From Halomonas sp. TA22 (lineage in GTDB: Bacteria; Pseudomonadota; Gammaproteobacteria; Pseudomonadales; Halomonadaceae): 64,000 nucleotides of DNA. Numbering within the stretch: position 1 is the first letter of the stretch; each line of letters starts with the position of its first letter. The stretch lies in assembly GCF_013009075.1 (NCBI RefSeq), contig NZ_CP053108.1, positions 1,612,001 through 1,676,000 of the forward strand, written 5' to 3'. Below are positions 37,299 to 46,111 of this stretch, piece after piece. The notes under the pieces are model-generated. The model did not search any database, was not told the DNA's origin, and saw nothing but the letters and a program-made list of their open reading frames with translations. A program made the translations under genes and the position numbers.

Positions 37299-37955
37299 AT
37301 GTCTCGGCAATTCGCCATTCTGGGGTTGGGCTATTTCGGCGTGACCGTTGCCGAGGAGTTGCGTCACCGCCATCACCAGGTGCTGGGGGTCGACCCTGAC
37401 GAGGCGCGCGTCAATGCCCTGTCCGATCTGCTCAGCCATGCCATGGTCGCCGATATTACCGATGAGCAGGCACTTTCCGAGCTCTCGCTGGATGCCTATG
37501 ACGCCGTGATCATCGACCCCAACGACAATATCGAAGCGAGCATGACCTGCACTTTGCTGGCCCGGGAGCAGGGGGCGCGTGAGATCTGGGTCAAGGCGCA
37601 CTCGGATACCCACTATCGTCTGCTCAAGCATCTGGGCGCCGACCATGTCGTCTATCCCGAATTCGACAGTGGCATGCGCGTGGCGGAGAGCCTCCACTAT
37701 CATGCCATGCTCGATTACATCGATCTGGGCGATCGCCACTTCGTCGTCGACCTGGAGGTGACACAGCGGCTGTGCAGCGAATTCGCGACCGTCGATGACC
37801 TCGAGCTGAGCAAGCTCGACCTCTCGCTCATCGCCATCAAGCGCGGCCACGAGCTGCTGAAGTCGCCCGAGGGCAATACGTCTCTGGAAGAGCATGATCA
37901 CCTGGTGCTGATAGGAAACCTGGACGATCTGCGCACGCTGGGCAGGAAGCGCTAG
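37299..37955 (+). CDS. ktrA: KtrA/TrkA-type potassium channel regulatory subunit
   Basis: A 218-residue cytoplasmic RCK protein: N-terminal Rossmann domain with GLGYFG (residues about 8-13) and an Asp at the end of strand 2 (GVDPDE) that fits NAD/ATP binding, and a C-terminal TrkA_C domain (about 135-218, ending EEHDHLVLIGNLDDL). It gates the KtrB channel in response to nucleotides. GGAG precedes the ATG at 37299. It is 27 bases from ktrB, so they form the usual ktrAB operon, important for K+ uptake after osmotic upshock. Confidence 0.92.
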   Translation: MSRQFAILGLGYFGVTVAEELRHRHHQVLGVDPDEARVNALSDLLSHAMVADITDEQALSELSLDAYDAVIIDPNDNIEASMTCTLLAREQGAREIWVKAHSDTHYRLLKHLGADHVVYPEFDSGMRVAESLHYHAMLDYIDLGDRHFVVDLEVTQRLCSEFATVDDLELSKLDLSLIAIKRGHELLKSPEGNTSLEEHDHLVLIGNLDDLRTLGRKR

Positions 37956-37982
37956 CGTGCCGATGCGGGAGAGCGGACAACG

Positions 37983-39347
37983 ATGAGCCTGCGCCAGCGG
38001 CTCGCCCGGCCGCTTGGGCTCTATCCGCATGGCCGGGTAATCCACCTATCGCCCCCCGAGATACTGCTGCTCGGTCTCGTCCTGCTCAGCATCGTCGGCA
38101 CGCTGCTGCTGCGCTTGCCGATCGCCGCCACCGAAACCCTGCGCTGGAACGAGGCGCTATTCACCGCCACCTCGGCGATCACCGTCACTGGGCTCAACGT
38201 GGTCGAGACGGCGGAGCTGACGCGCTTCGGCCAATGTATAGTGCTCGTCCTTATCCAGGTTGGCGGACTCGGCTTCATGACCTTTGCCGCCTTGACACTA
38301 CTGCTGCTGGGCATGCGCATGCCGCTCCAGGAGCAGAACCTGATTCGCGAAGCGCTAAACCACACCTCGTTCAAGAACCTGGTGCCGCTGGTGCGCCTGG
38401 TCATCCTCTTTGCCCTGATCGCCGAAACGCTGGGCGCACTGCTGCTGGCCATCACCTGGGTGCCGACCTACGGCTGGTCAGAGGGCCTGTGGTTCAGCGT
38501 GTTCCATGCCGTCTCGGCGTTCAACAACGCCGGTTTCACCACCTGGCCGGACAGCCTGCGCGAGGAGGTCGCCAACCCGCTGGTGAATGGCGTTGTCAGC
38601 CTGCTGTTCATCATCGGCGGGCTGGGGTTTGCGGTCATCGCCGAGCTCACCAAGCATCGGCGAAGCCGCAGGCTCTCGTTGCATGCCCGCGTGGTGCTGT
38701 ATGCCACCCTGTGGCTGAACTTGATAGCCATGCTGGCGCTGCTGCTGCTTGAGTGGGGCAACCCCGATACTCTGGGTGGGCTCGAGTCGATCGGCGCGCG
38801 CTTGCAGGCGGCCTGGTTCCAGGCCGTGACGCCACGCACTGCGGGCTTCAATACCTTGGATACCGCGGCGCTGCGTGACCCCTCGACGCTACTGACCATG
38901 CTGCTGATGTTTATCGGTGCAGGCTCCGGTTCGACGGCGAGCGGTATCAAAGTGACCACCTTCGTCATCCTGGTGCTGGTGGCCCGCTCCTTCGTGCGAG
39001 GCAACCAGCAGCCGGTCGCCTTTGGGCGCACGATCCCCGAGGAGACGGTACTCAAGGCCGTCTCCGTGGCGCTTGCCGGCATGCTGCTGATATTTGCCTG
39101 CCTGTTCGTGCTGACCATTACCGAGCCGGGCAAGGCGTTTCTCGATCTCGCCTTCGAGTCGGTTTCCGCCTTCGGCACCGTGGGGCTGTCGCGCGGCGTC
39201 ACTGCCGAGCTTTCGCTGCCGGGTCAGCTGATCATCATCCTGACCATGCTGCTCGGCCGCGTCGGGCCGATCTCGCTGGGCTACTTCATCGCCACCCGTC
39301 AGCCCCACAGCCTGAAGCATGCCACGGGACAGGTACATATCGGCTAG
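37983..39347 (+). CDS. ktrB: KtrB/TrkH-type potassium transporter
   Basis: A 454-residue membrane protein with four M1-P-M2 repeats. The filter glycines are visible in TVTGLNVV, FNNAGFTTW, RTAGFNTL and GTVGLSRG, the pattern of KtrB rather than TrkH (first filter and total length fit KtrB). It conducts K+ driven by Na+ or membrane potential and is controlled by KtrA. The gene follows ktrA closely. Confidence 0.92.
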   Translation: MSLRQRLARPLGLYPHGRVIHLSPPEILLLGLVLLSIVGTLLLRLPIAATETLRWNEALFTATSAITVTGLNVVETAELTRFGQCIVLVLIQVGGLGFMTFAALTLLLLGMRMPLQEQNLIREALNHTSFKNLVPLVRLVILFALIAETLGALLLAITWVPTYGWSEGLWFSVFHAVSAFNNAGFTTWPDSLREEVANPLVNGVVSLLFIIGGLGFAVIAELTKHRRSRRLSLHARVVLYATLWLNLIAMLALLLLEWGNPDTLGGLESIGARLQAAWFQAVTPRTAGFNTLDTAALRDPSTLLTMLLMFIGAGSGSTASGIKVTTFVILVLVARSFVRGNQQPVAFGRTIPEETVLKAVSVALAGMLLIFACLFVLTITEPGKAFLDLAFESVSAFGTVGLSRGVTAELSLPGQLIIILTMLLGRVGPISLGYFIATRQPHSLKHATGQVHIG

Positions 39348-39470
39348 CAACAACGTCTCGGCAAGCCGATGCACGCTAAGCACTGGCGAAAAACGCTGTT
39401 GTTACTTACAGTTGAGTAAGGCTTTGGTCTATCGATAGTGAGATTGTTCAACACGGAGGTTCGCCTTTCC

Positions 39471-40238
39471 ATGTCGAGTTCAGAAGATTGCCCTGCATGC
39501 CCTTTGCCCCAGGCAGGCGAGGCATGGGCGCTATTTCTCGACCTGGATGGCACCTTGAGCCCTCTCGTTGCCAAGCCAGAAGATGTCGTTCTCGAAAAGG
39601 AACTGCTGGAGCTTCTCAAGGCCTTGCATCAGCGGTTGGATGGGGCCCTGGCGGTGATCAGTGGCCGCTCCATCGATGACCTGTCACGACTGCTTTCGCC
39701 TCTTGAACTGCCCCTGGCCGGCCAGCACGGTGCCGAGCGCTGCGATACCGTCAATGGCTATTCGCTGCATGAGCCCGACCATGCGGTACTCGAGCGGGCG
39801 AGAGCGGAACTGAACCGCTTTCTCGAAGCGCATCCCGACCTGCTGCTCGAGGACAAGGGGATCAGCCTCGCCTTACACTATCGCAATGCTCCCGCCAAGC
39901 GCGAAACAATCGAACGCCAGCTGCAACGGCTACGCGATTCGCTGGGCGAGGCATTGATCATGCACGGGGGCAAGTTCGTCTTCGAGCTGCGCACCTCATC
40001 CTGCAACAAGGGCGAGGCAATCGAGCGTTTCATGCAGGAGCCACCCTTCGCATCGCGACTTCCCGCCTTCATCGGTGACGACCTGACCGACGAAGATGGC
40101 TTTGCGGCCGTCAATGCCCGCGGTGGGCTTTCGATCAAGGTGGGAGAGGGCGCATCGGCTGCAACCTACCGGATGCGCGATATACAGGCTGTCGAGGCGT
40201 GGTTGAAAGCCTGTCTGGAACAACTTTCTAAAGCCTAA
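39471..40238 (+). CDS. otsB: trehalose-6-phosphate phosphatase
   Basis: A 255-residue HAD phosphatase. Motif I is DLDGTLSPL (nucleophile Asp in FLDLDGT), motif II VISGRS, motif III with Lys in NKGEAIERF, and motif IV GDDLTDEDGF. It removes phosphate from trehalose-6-phosphate to give the compatible solute trehalose. The start at 39471 is preceded by GGAGG about 12 bases upstream; a GTG at 39438 is an alternative. It precedes otsA, a common order, with a 72-base gap holding a hairpin and a mini-ORF. Confidence 0.92.
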   Translation: MSSSEDCPACPLPQAGEAWALFLDLDGTLSPLVAKPEDVVLEKELLELLKALHQRLDGALAVISGRSIDDLSRLLSPLELPLAGQHGAERCDTVNGYSLHEPDHAVLERARAELNRFLEAHPDLLLEDKGISLALHYRNAPAKRETIERQLQRLRDSLGEALIMHGGKFVFELRTSSCNKGEAIERFMQEPPFASRLPAFIGDDLTDEDGFAAVNARGGLSIKVGEGASAATYRMRDIQAVEAWLKACLEQLSKA

Positions 40239-40251
40239 AGGGGCGTACATA

Positions 40252-40281
40252 GGTCATGAAGGAAGGGATGTTCCCATGACC
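40252..40281 (+). promoter_or_regulatory. hairpin between otsB and otsA
   Basis: GGTCATG (40252-40258) pairs with CATGACC (40275-40281), and inside it GGAA (40261-40264) pairs with TTCC (40271-40274) around a GGGATG loop, leaving a 2-base AA bulge. The hairpin would cover the ribosome site and ATG of the following 11-codon mini-ORF. No T-tract follows, so it is more likely a translational control or mRNA-processing element than a terminator. Confidence 0.5.
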
Positions 40282-40311
40282 GAAAACATCATTTCTTCAA
40301 AGGTGGTCTAA
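40276..40311 (+). CDS. possible leader peptide coupled to otsA
   Basis: An ATG at 40276, preceded by GGAAGGG, opens an 11-residue frame (MTENIISSKVV) whose TAA stop shares a base with the otsA ATG (TAATG). The otsA ribosome site AAGGTGG lies inside it. The arrangement is that of a translationally coupled leader. There is no run of a regulatory amino acid, and expression is unproven. Confidence 0.35.
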   Translation: MTENIISSKVV

Positions 40312-41708
40312 TGTCCAAGGAACCGGCTAATACACTGATCGTGGTCTCGAATCGAGTACCATCTCCCAAGAAGTCGGGGGGGAACCAGGGTGGATTGGCA
40401 GTCGGCGTGATGAACGCTCTGCAGCGCAACGATGGGCTGTGGGTTGGCTGGAGCGGGGAGATCGACGAGGATCGTGATGCACAGCTCCACCACTACACCT
40501 TCGAGGATGTACGCTTCGCGACCTTTCCCCTCACCGAGCAGGATCACCAGACGTTCTATGTCGGCTTCTCCAATGAAGTGCTCTGGCCACTGTTCCATTA
40601 CCGTACCGACAAGGTGGAGTACGATCGCGACAACCTCGACGGCTACCTGCGGGTCAGCCAGCGATATGCCCGCCATGTCGCCACTCTCGTCGAGCCCGAG
40701 TCGCGCATCTGGGTGCATGACTATCAGTTGATTCCGCTCGGTCATTTCCTGCGCCAGGCAGGGATAGAGGCGCCCCTTGGCCACTTTCTGCATACCCCGT
40801 TCCCGCCCTGGGACGTGCTGCGCATCCTGCCTGAATATGAAGAGCTGCTGCGCTACTTCAGCGCTTATGACGTGATCGGTTTCCAGACCGAGTGCGACCT
40901 GCGCAATTTCCAGGACTGTATACGGCATGGCCTAGATGCGACGTTCCATGAAGACGGCATCATCGAGGCCGAAGGACGGCGCTTCAAGGCACAGGCCTTT
41001 CCGATCTCGATCGACGTCGACTCGGCCCAGGAGATGGCCAAGAAGGGCATGGAGAGCAATACCGGCAAGCGCCTGGCGAACTCGCTGCGCGATCGCACCT
41101 TGGTGATGGGGGTGGATCGCCTCGACTACAGCAAGGGGGTACAGAAGCGCTTCCAGGCCTTTGAACGGCTGTTGGAGAAGGCCGAGCATCAGCATGGCCA
41201 TGTGGTGTTCATCCAGATATCACCACCCTCGCGTACCGACGTGCCTGAATATGCAGAGTTGCGCACCACCCTCGAGCGGGTCGCCGGGCACGTCAATGGT
41301 CGCTTCTCCGACTACGACTGGACGCCGCTGCGCTATCTCAATCGAGGCTACAACCGCGAGTCGATCCTCGGCTTCCTGCGCATGAGCCGTGTCGGTTTTC
41401 TTACCCCGCTGCGCGATGGCATGAACCTGGTGGCCAAGGAGTTCGTGGCGGCCCAGGACCCGGAAGATCCCGGCGTGCTGGTGCTCTCCCACTTGGCGGG
41501 GGCATCCTGGGAGCTGCAGGAGGGCGCACTGGTCTGCAACCCCTACGATGTCGAGGGGGTTGCCGACATGCTTGATCGTGCGTTGGTGATGCCCCTCGAG
41601 GAGCGCAAGGAGCGCTGGAAGAAGATGATCGACGTGCTGCGTCGCCGTGATGTTCACTACTGGTGTCAGCAGTTCCTCGGCGAGCTTGGCGATATCACAA
41701 CGCCTTAG
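40311..41708 (+). CDS. otsA: trehalose-6-phosphate synthase
   Basis: A 465-residue GT20 glycosyltransferase making trehalose-6-phosphate from UDP-glucose and glucose-6-phosphate. Seen: N-terminal VVSNRVPSP, GWSGEI, WVHDYQLIPLG, HTPFPPWDVLR, the nucleotide-site VDRLDYSKG and LRDGMNLVAKEFV. Length and motifs are normal for OtsA. With otsB it gives a complete trehalose pathway next to ktrAB, consistent with response to salt stress. A terminator follows. Confidence 0.95.
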   Translation: MSKEPANTLIVVSNRVPSPKKSGGNQGGLAVGVMNALQRNDGLWVGWSGEIDEDRDAQLHHYTFEDVRFATFPLTEQDHQTFYVGFSNEVLWPLFHYRTDKVEYDRDNLDGYLRVSQRYARHVATLVEPESRIWVHDYQLIPLGHFLRQAGIEAPLGHFLHTPFPPWDVLRILPEYEELLRYFSAYDVIGFQTECDLRNFQDCIRHGLDATFHEDGIIEAEGRRFKAQAFPISIDVDSAQEMAKKGMESNTGKRLANSLRDRTLVMGVDRLDYSKGVQKRFQAFERLLEKAEHQHGHVVFIQISPPSRTDVPEYAELRTTLERVAGHVNGRFSDYDWTPLRYLNRGYNRESILGFLRMSRVGFLTPLRDGMNLVAKEFVAAQDPEDPGVLVLSHLAGASWELQEGALVCNPYDVEGVADMLDRALVMPLEERKERWKKMIDVLRRRDVHYWCQQFLGELGDITTP

Positions 41709-41741
41709 GCTGCTGACGGCCAGGTAAAGCGAAAATGGAAA

Positions 41742-41767
41742 GCGGGGCCTGGTGCCCCGCCTGTGTT
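41742..41767 (+). terminator. terminator after otsA
   Basis: GCGGGGC (41742-41748) and GCCCCGC (41754-41760) form a perfect 7-bp GC stem with loop CTGGT, followed by CTGTGTT, a weak T-tract. It sits between the convergent otsA and PQQ dehydrogenase genes. Confidence 0.7.
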
Positions 41768-41786
41768 AGGCCTGGCGAGCACAGGA

Positions 41787-44222
41787 TCACTCCTCCGGCA
41801 AGGCATAGGCGATCACGCTATCGCCGAGGGTGGTATCGGCCTGGTAGGCGCCGCCTGCAGCGATGACCACGTACTGGCGGCCTTCGTGCATGTAGGTCAG
41901 CGGGATCGTCTGGCCGCCGGCAGGCAGGCGATCCTCCCACAGCATCTCGCCGGTGGCGCTGTCGAAGCCGCGGATATAGTTGTCCATGGAGGCGCTGATG
42001 AAGGTGAGTCCGCCCTGGGTTGCCACGGGGCCACCGCTGGTAGGCGCGCCCACCGTCATCTTGAGGCGTGACGGGATACCCAGCGGCCCTTGGTCAAAGC
42101 TGGTGCCTAGCGGCCTGGACCAGATGACTTCACCGCTGCTCAGGTCAGTGGCGCTGATGAAACTCCAGGGCGGCGCAGCGCAGGGCATGTCCAGCGGCGA
42201 GAGCCAGGCGCTGCGCATCGCTGCCACGGGGGCGCCGAGCATCGGCTGCGCTTGCTGATCGATATAACTGGCATCCTCCTCGCCAATCGGTGCGATGTTG
42301 TCCATCGCCTCGGCCTCTTCGCGCGGGTAGAGCACCACTCGTGACGGCATGCGGTTATTGTTGACGATCATCAGGTTGCGTTCGCCATCGAAGGCGGCGC
42401 TGCCCCAGTTGATGCCGCCCAGGATTCCGGGGAACTGGAGCATGCCGCCGGGATGATCCAGCGTTGGCGGCGTGAACATACCCTCGTAGCGCATGCGTTC
42501 GAACTGGATGCGGCAGTAGAGGTGATCGATGGGCGTGGTGCCCCAGGTATGCGCACCGCTGAACTCCTCCACCGCCTGCCCGGGAATCGAACCGAAGTCG
42601 GGCATTTGCGGCGAGAAGCGCTGAACCTCCGAGGTCCAGTCGCCTTCGATGGTGCCCTGGGGCACCGGTCGCTCCTCCAGGGGCAGCAGGGGCTCGCCGG
42701 TAGCGCGGTCGAACACGAATACCTGACCATATTTGGTGGCTTGTACCACGGCCGCACGGGGCCCCTCCGGGGTGGGGAAGTCGACCAGTGCCGGCTGGGC
42801 GCCCAGGTCGTAATCCCACAGGTCGTGGATCACCGTAGTGAATTTCCAGGCCACTTCGCCGGTATCGGCCTCGACGGCGACCAGCGTGGCGGTGAACTCA
42901 TCCTCCTCGGGGCTGCGATCCCCGCCGTATTGATCGTTGGTGGGGTTGCCGGTGGGCAGATAGACCAGCCCCAGCTCATCGTCGGCCGATATGGCGGCCC
43001 ATACGTTGGGCGTGCCGCGCGGATAGACCTCCCCCTCGGGGGGCTGTTCTCCGGGCGTCGTCCATACCGCGTCCCAGGTCCACTGCCACTCACCGGTGAT
43101 CGCGTCAAAGGCACGCACGGCACCGGAAGGGGCATCGCGGCGCTGATTGTCGGTGACCTGATGGCCGACTACCACCACGCCATTGACCACCATTGGCCCG
43201 GAGGTGTTGGAGAGCAGCCCGGGCGCCTGGGGGTCCATGCGATCGTAGAGATCCACCGTCCCCTCCTCGCCGAAGTCGGTACACAGGCTGCCGTCGCTGG
43301 CGTCCAGCGCCATCAGACGCCCATCCAAGGTGCCCAGCAGAATGCGTCGCGGGCACTGTTCCACCGGTTCGGCGGTCTCGAAGTAGGCCACCGAGCGACA
43401 GGTGGTCGAGAACACATGCTCCAGGGCATCCTCGTCGACCTGCGGATCGAAGTGCCACTGCTGTTCACCGGTGGTGGGGTCCAGGGCGAAGACTTGATTG
43501 CTCTGCGAGCAGACGTAAAGCGAGTCGCCGATCTTCAAGGGAGTGTTCTGAAAGGCATACGGGGCGTCTTCGCTGGGCGGCTCGTCGCCGGTATTGAACT
43601 CCCAGGACTTCTCCAGCCGCGAGACGTTGTGCGGGGTGATCTGGTTGGCAATGGAGAAGCGCTGGGCCAGGTTGCTGCCACCGTAGGCGATCCAGTCGGT
43701 GGAGTCAGGCGTCTCGGCGTCACCGGCGTCGGCGACCGTCGAATGAGTGCCGCCTACCTCGACATGCGCATCCATCAGCAGCATCGCCATGCCCACGGCG
43801 AGCCCGGCCAGCACGATGATGCCCAGATAGCGCGAGACTGCAGGTGGCAAGGCGCCGGCACGCCGATAGAGTGCCGGTAGCAACAACAGCGCCACGATCA
43901 TCAGGCCCAGCAGCAGGCCTGTCCGTGCCAGCAGGTCCACCTGCCATACCGGCATCCAACCTTTGCCGGCTATCTCCCACAGCGACCAGGCGAAGGTCGC
44001 CACCACGGTGGCTACGTAGAGCCAGACCCCCACGGGGGCGGTGCGAAATACCAGTACCGCAGACACCAGGATGGCGATGCCGGCGAGAATGAAATAGGGC
44101 GAGCCGCCCAAATAGACGAGATAACCGCCGCCCACAATCATGGGCAGGCTGAGTAGTGCCAGTATGCTAGCGAGGGCAAGGAGCGCCCAGCCAGCGAATC
44201 CTCGATGCGGTTGATCACTCAT
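41787..44222 (-). CDS. membrane-bound PQQ-dependent dehydrogenase (glucose/quinate type)
   Basis: An 811-residue quinoprotein. The first ~150 residues hold about five membrane helices, the anchor of Gcd-type enzymes; after ADAGDAETPDSTDW begins the eight-bladed propeller, with repeated blade endings such as DPTTGEQQWHFDP, DATTGEWQW, ADTGEVAWKF and DSATGEMLWEDRLPAGG. It oxidises a sugar or cyclic polyol in the periplasm and passes electrons to ubiquinone. Glucose is the usual substrate for this length, but quinate and shikimate enzymes are close. No pqq genes are in the window. The start at 44222 follows AGGGA; a longer frame upstream has no support. Confidence 0.9.
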   Translation of the reverse strand: MSDQPHRGFAGWALLALASILALLSLPMIVGGGYLVYLGGSPYFILAGIAILVSAVLVFRTAPVGVWLYVATVVATFAWSLWEIAGKGWMPVWQVDLLARTGLLLGLMIVALLLLPALYRRAGALPPAVSRYLGIIVLAGLAVGMAMLLMDAHVEVGGTHSTVADAGDAETPDSTDWIAYGGSNLAQRFSIANQITPHNVSRLEKSWEFNTGDEPPSEDAPYAFQNTPLKIGDSLYVCSQSNQVFALDPTTGEQQWHFDPQVDEDALEHVFSTTCRSVAYFETAEPVEQCPRRILLGTLDGRLMALDASDGSLCTDFGEEGTVDLYDRMDPQAPGLLSNTSGPMVVNGVVVVGHQVTDNQRRDAPSGAVRAFDAITGEWQWTWDAVWTTPGEQPPEGEVYPRGTPNVWAAISADDELGLVYLPTGNPTNDQYGGDRSPEEDEFTATLVAVEADTGEVAWKFTTVIHDLWDYDLGAQPALVDFPTPEGPRAAVVQATKYGQVFVFDRATGEPLLPLEERPVPQGTIEGDWTSEVQRFSPQMPDFGSIPGQAVEEFSGAHTWGTTPIDHLYCRIQFERMRYEGMFTPPTLDHPGGMLQFPGILGGINWGSAAFDGERNLMIVNNNRMPSRVVLYPREEAEAMDNIAPIGEEDASYIDQQAQPMLGAPVAAMRSAWLSPLDMPCAAPPWSFISATDLSSGEVIWSRPLGTSFDQGPLGIPSRLKMTVGAPTSGGPVATQGGLTFISASMDNYIRGFDSATGEMLWEDRLPAGGQTIPLTYMHEGRQYVVIAAGGAYQADTTLGDSVIAYALPEE

Positions 44223-44453
44223 GGCTGTCCCTGTCGTCTGGATCGTTATCTGGATTGTTGTCCGGTGCCGCGGCAGCCTCACTCGAACGCTGGGTATGCC
44301 TGATAAAGCTAGGCCACCCATGAGCCCATCACCAGTACTGCATAGACTGGATGTCGAAAGTCACCCTGTCCGGATAAAACTTGCCGCGCCTGGTTGCGTT
44401 CCATAGAGTCAAGTGAGGACACCCGCCATTGGCGTAGACTGGAGGCAACGGAT

Positions 44454-46031
44454 ATGCCCACACCCTCGGACGAGGACCGCTACGGCAGTTCCAAGACACA
44501 CAACCTGTTTGGGGTTCCGGTTCAGCGAGCCGTTTTCCTACCCGCAGCCTTCGTGATTCTGTTACTGGTTGCATTTGGTACGCTCTATCCCGACGAGTTG
44601 GAGGCAGGCGCAAGCTTCGTGCAGGATGCCATCGCCAACAACCTCGGCTGGTTCTACCTGCTGGCGATGAATGCCTTTCTTGTCCTGGCGCTCTATCTGA
44701 TCTTCAGTCGCTTCGGCAGTATCCGCCTGGGGGGTGAGGACGAGCGTCCGGAATTCTCCAACTGGGGTTGGTACTCGATGCTCTTCGCGGCAGGCACCGG
44801 GGTAGGGCTGCTCTTCTATGGCGTGGCCGAGCCCATCTCGTTCTTCGGCGAGCCGCCCTTTGGCGAGGCCGAAACCGAGCAGGCCGCCCGAGATGCACTG
44901 GCGCACAGTTTTTTCCATTGGGGATTGCACGGTTGGTCGATGTACGGGCTGGTGGGCCTTGCCCTGGGCTACTTCTGCTACAACCGTGGGCTGCCGCTGA
45001 CTGTGCGCTCGGCGTTCGTGCCGCTGCTTGGGGATCGCGTCAAGGGCGTCATCGGCAACGGCATCGACGCGATGGCGGCCATCGGTACCCTGATTGGTGT
45101 GGCCGTATCGCTGGGGCTTGGGGTAAGACAGATGAACACCGGCCTCGAGCATGCCTATGGTCTTCCCGATAACATAGGGGTCCAGCTTGGGTTGATCGCC
45201 GCGATTACCGGGGTGGCCATGCTCTCGGTCCTCTCGGGCCTGGCCAAGGGGATCCAGCGGCTCTCCAAGCTGGCACTGATCATCGGTGCCTTGCTGCTGC
45301 TCTATGTCGCCATCGTCGGGCCAACCCAGTTCCTGTTTCATGCCCTGCTGGAGAGCGCCGGGGTCTATCTTCAACAGATTTTTAGCTTGGGCACCTATAC
45401 GGAAGCCTTCAAGCCGCCGGAGGAGGAGAACTGGCAAAACGAGTGGACCCTCTTCTACTTCGCCTGGTGGATCTCCTGGTCGCCCTTCGTCGGCATGTTC
45501 ATCGCGCGTGTCTCCAAGGGGCGCACGCTGCGCGAGTACCTGCTTGGTGTGCTGCTGGTGCCGACCCTCGTCTCCATGCTGTGGCTGACGGTGATGGGCG
45601 GCTCGGCGCTGTTCAGCGAACTCTATGAGGGCACCGCCCTGATCGATGCCGTCGATGAGGATCCGGCGCTGGGGTACTTCGTCTTCCTTGAGAACTTCCA
45701 GGTGCCGGAGTGGATGGTACTGGCCAGCATGACCTTGATGATTGCCGCCGTGGCGATCTTCTTCGTCACCTCGTCGGACTCCGGCTCGTTGATCATCGAC
45801 ATCATCAGTTCCGGTGGCGATCAGGACCCGCCCAAGATCACGCGCATCTTCTGGGCAACCATGGAGGGGCTGGTGGCCGGCATATTGCTGATGGCGGGGG
45901 GACTCGAGGCCCTGCAGTCGGTGGCCACCATCTCCGGGTTGCCCTTCGCCTTCATCCTGCTACTGATGTGCATGGGGCTCTATCTGAGCTTGCGACGTAA
46001 CGAGCATCCTTCGTCATCGGGAAAGCAATGA
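44454..46031 (+). CDS. BCCT-family compatible-solute transporter
   Basis: A 525-residue betaine/carnitine/choline transporter with 12 membrane helices. The family signature FYFAWWISWSPFVGMFIARVSKGRT (cited in part) lies near residue 340, and WGWYSMLFAAGTGVGLLFYGVAEP near residue 100. It imports glycine betaine, choline or a related quaternary compound with Na+. The cytoplasmic C-terminal tail is very short, so it lacks the long osmosensing tail of BetP and BetT. GGAGG precedes the ATG at 44454. It starts after a 231-base gap from the divergent PQQ dehydrogenase. Confidence 0.9.
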   Translation: MPTPSDEDRYGSSKTHNLFGVPVQRAVFLPAAFVILLLVAFGTLYPDELEAGASFVQDAIANNLGWFYLLAMNAFLVLALYLIFSRFGSIRLGGEDERPEFSNWGWYSMLFAAGTGVGLLFYGVAEPISFFGEPPFGEAETEQAARDALAHSFFHWGLHGWSMYGLVGLALGYFCYNRGLPLTVRSAFVPLLGDRVKGVIGNGIDAMAAIGTLIGVAVSLGLGVRQMNTGLEHAYGLPDNIGVQLGLIAAITGVAMLSVLSGLAKGIQRLSKLALIIGALLLLYVAIVGPTQFLFHALLESAGVYLQQIFSLGTYTEAFKPPEEENWQNEWTLFYFAWWISWSPFVGMFIARVSKGRTLREYLLGVLLVPTLVSMLWLTVMGGSALFSELYEGTALIDAVDEDPALGYFVFLENFQVPEWMVLASMTLMIAAVAIFFVTSSDSGSLIIDIISSGGDQDPPKITRIFWATMEGLVAGILLMAGGLEALQSVATISGLPFAFILLLMCMGLYLSLRRNEHPSSSGKQ

Positions 46032-46042
46032 CATGACCATGT

Positions 46043-46070
46043 CCCTAGCGATGTCCCGGCATCGCTAGGG
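46043..46070. terminator. hairpin between convergent BCCT and AbgT genes
   Basis: CCCTAGCGATG (46043-46053) and CATCGCTAGGG (46060-46070) form a perfect 11-bp stem with loop TCCCGG. It lies 12 bases after the BCCT stop and 42 bases after the AbgT stop on the other strand, so it may serve both. There is no clear T-tract on either side. Confidence 0.55.
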
Positions 46071-46111
46071 GCTCCCTGCGTTGCGAGCTCAGCCTGATGG
46101 CCCGCTTTGTC

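Noticed and set aside
42453-43880. 475-residue plus-strand frame over the PQQ dehydrogenase
   Set aside because: Antisense to a clear propeller protein; no recognisable domain.
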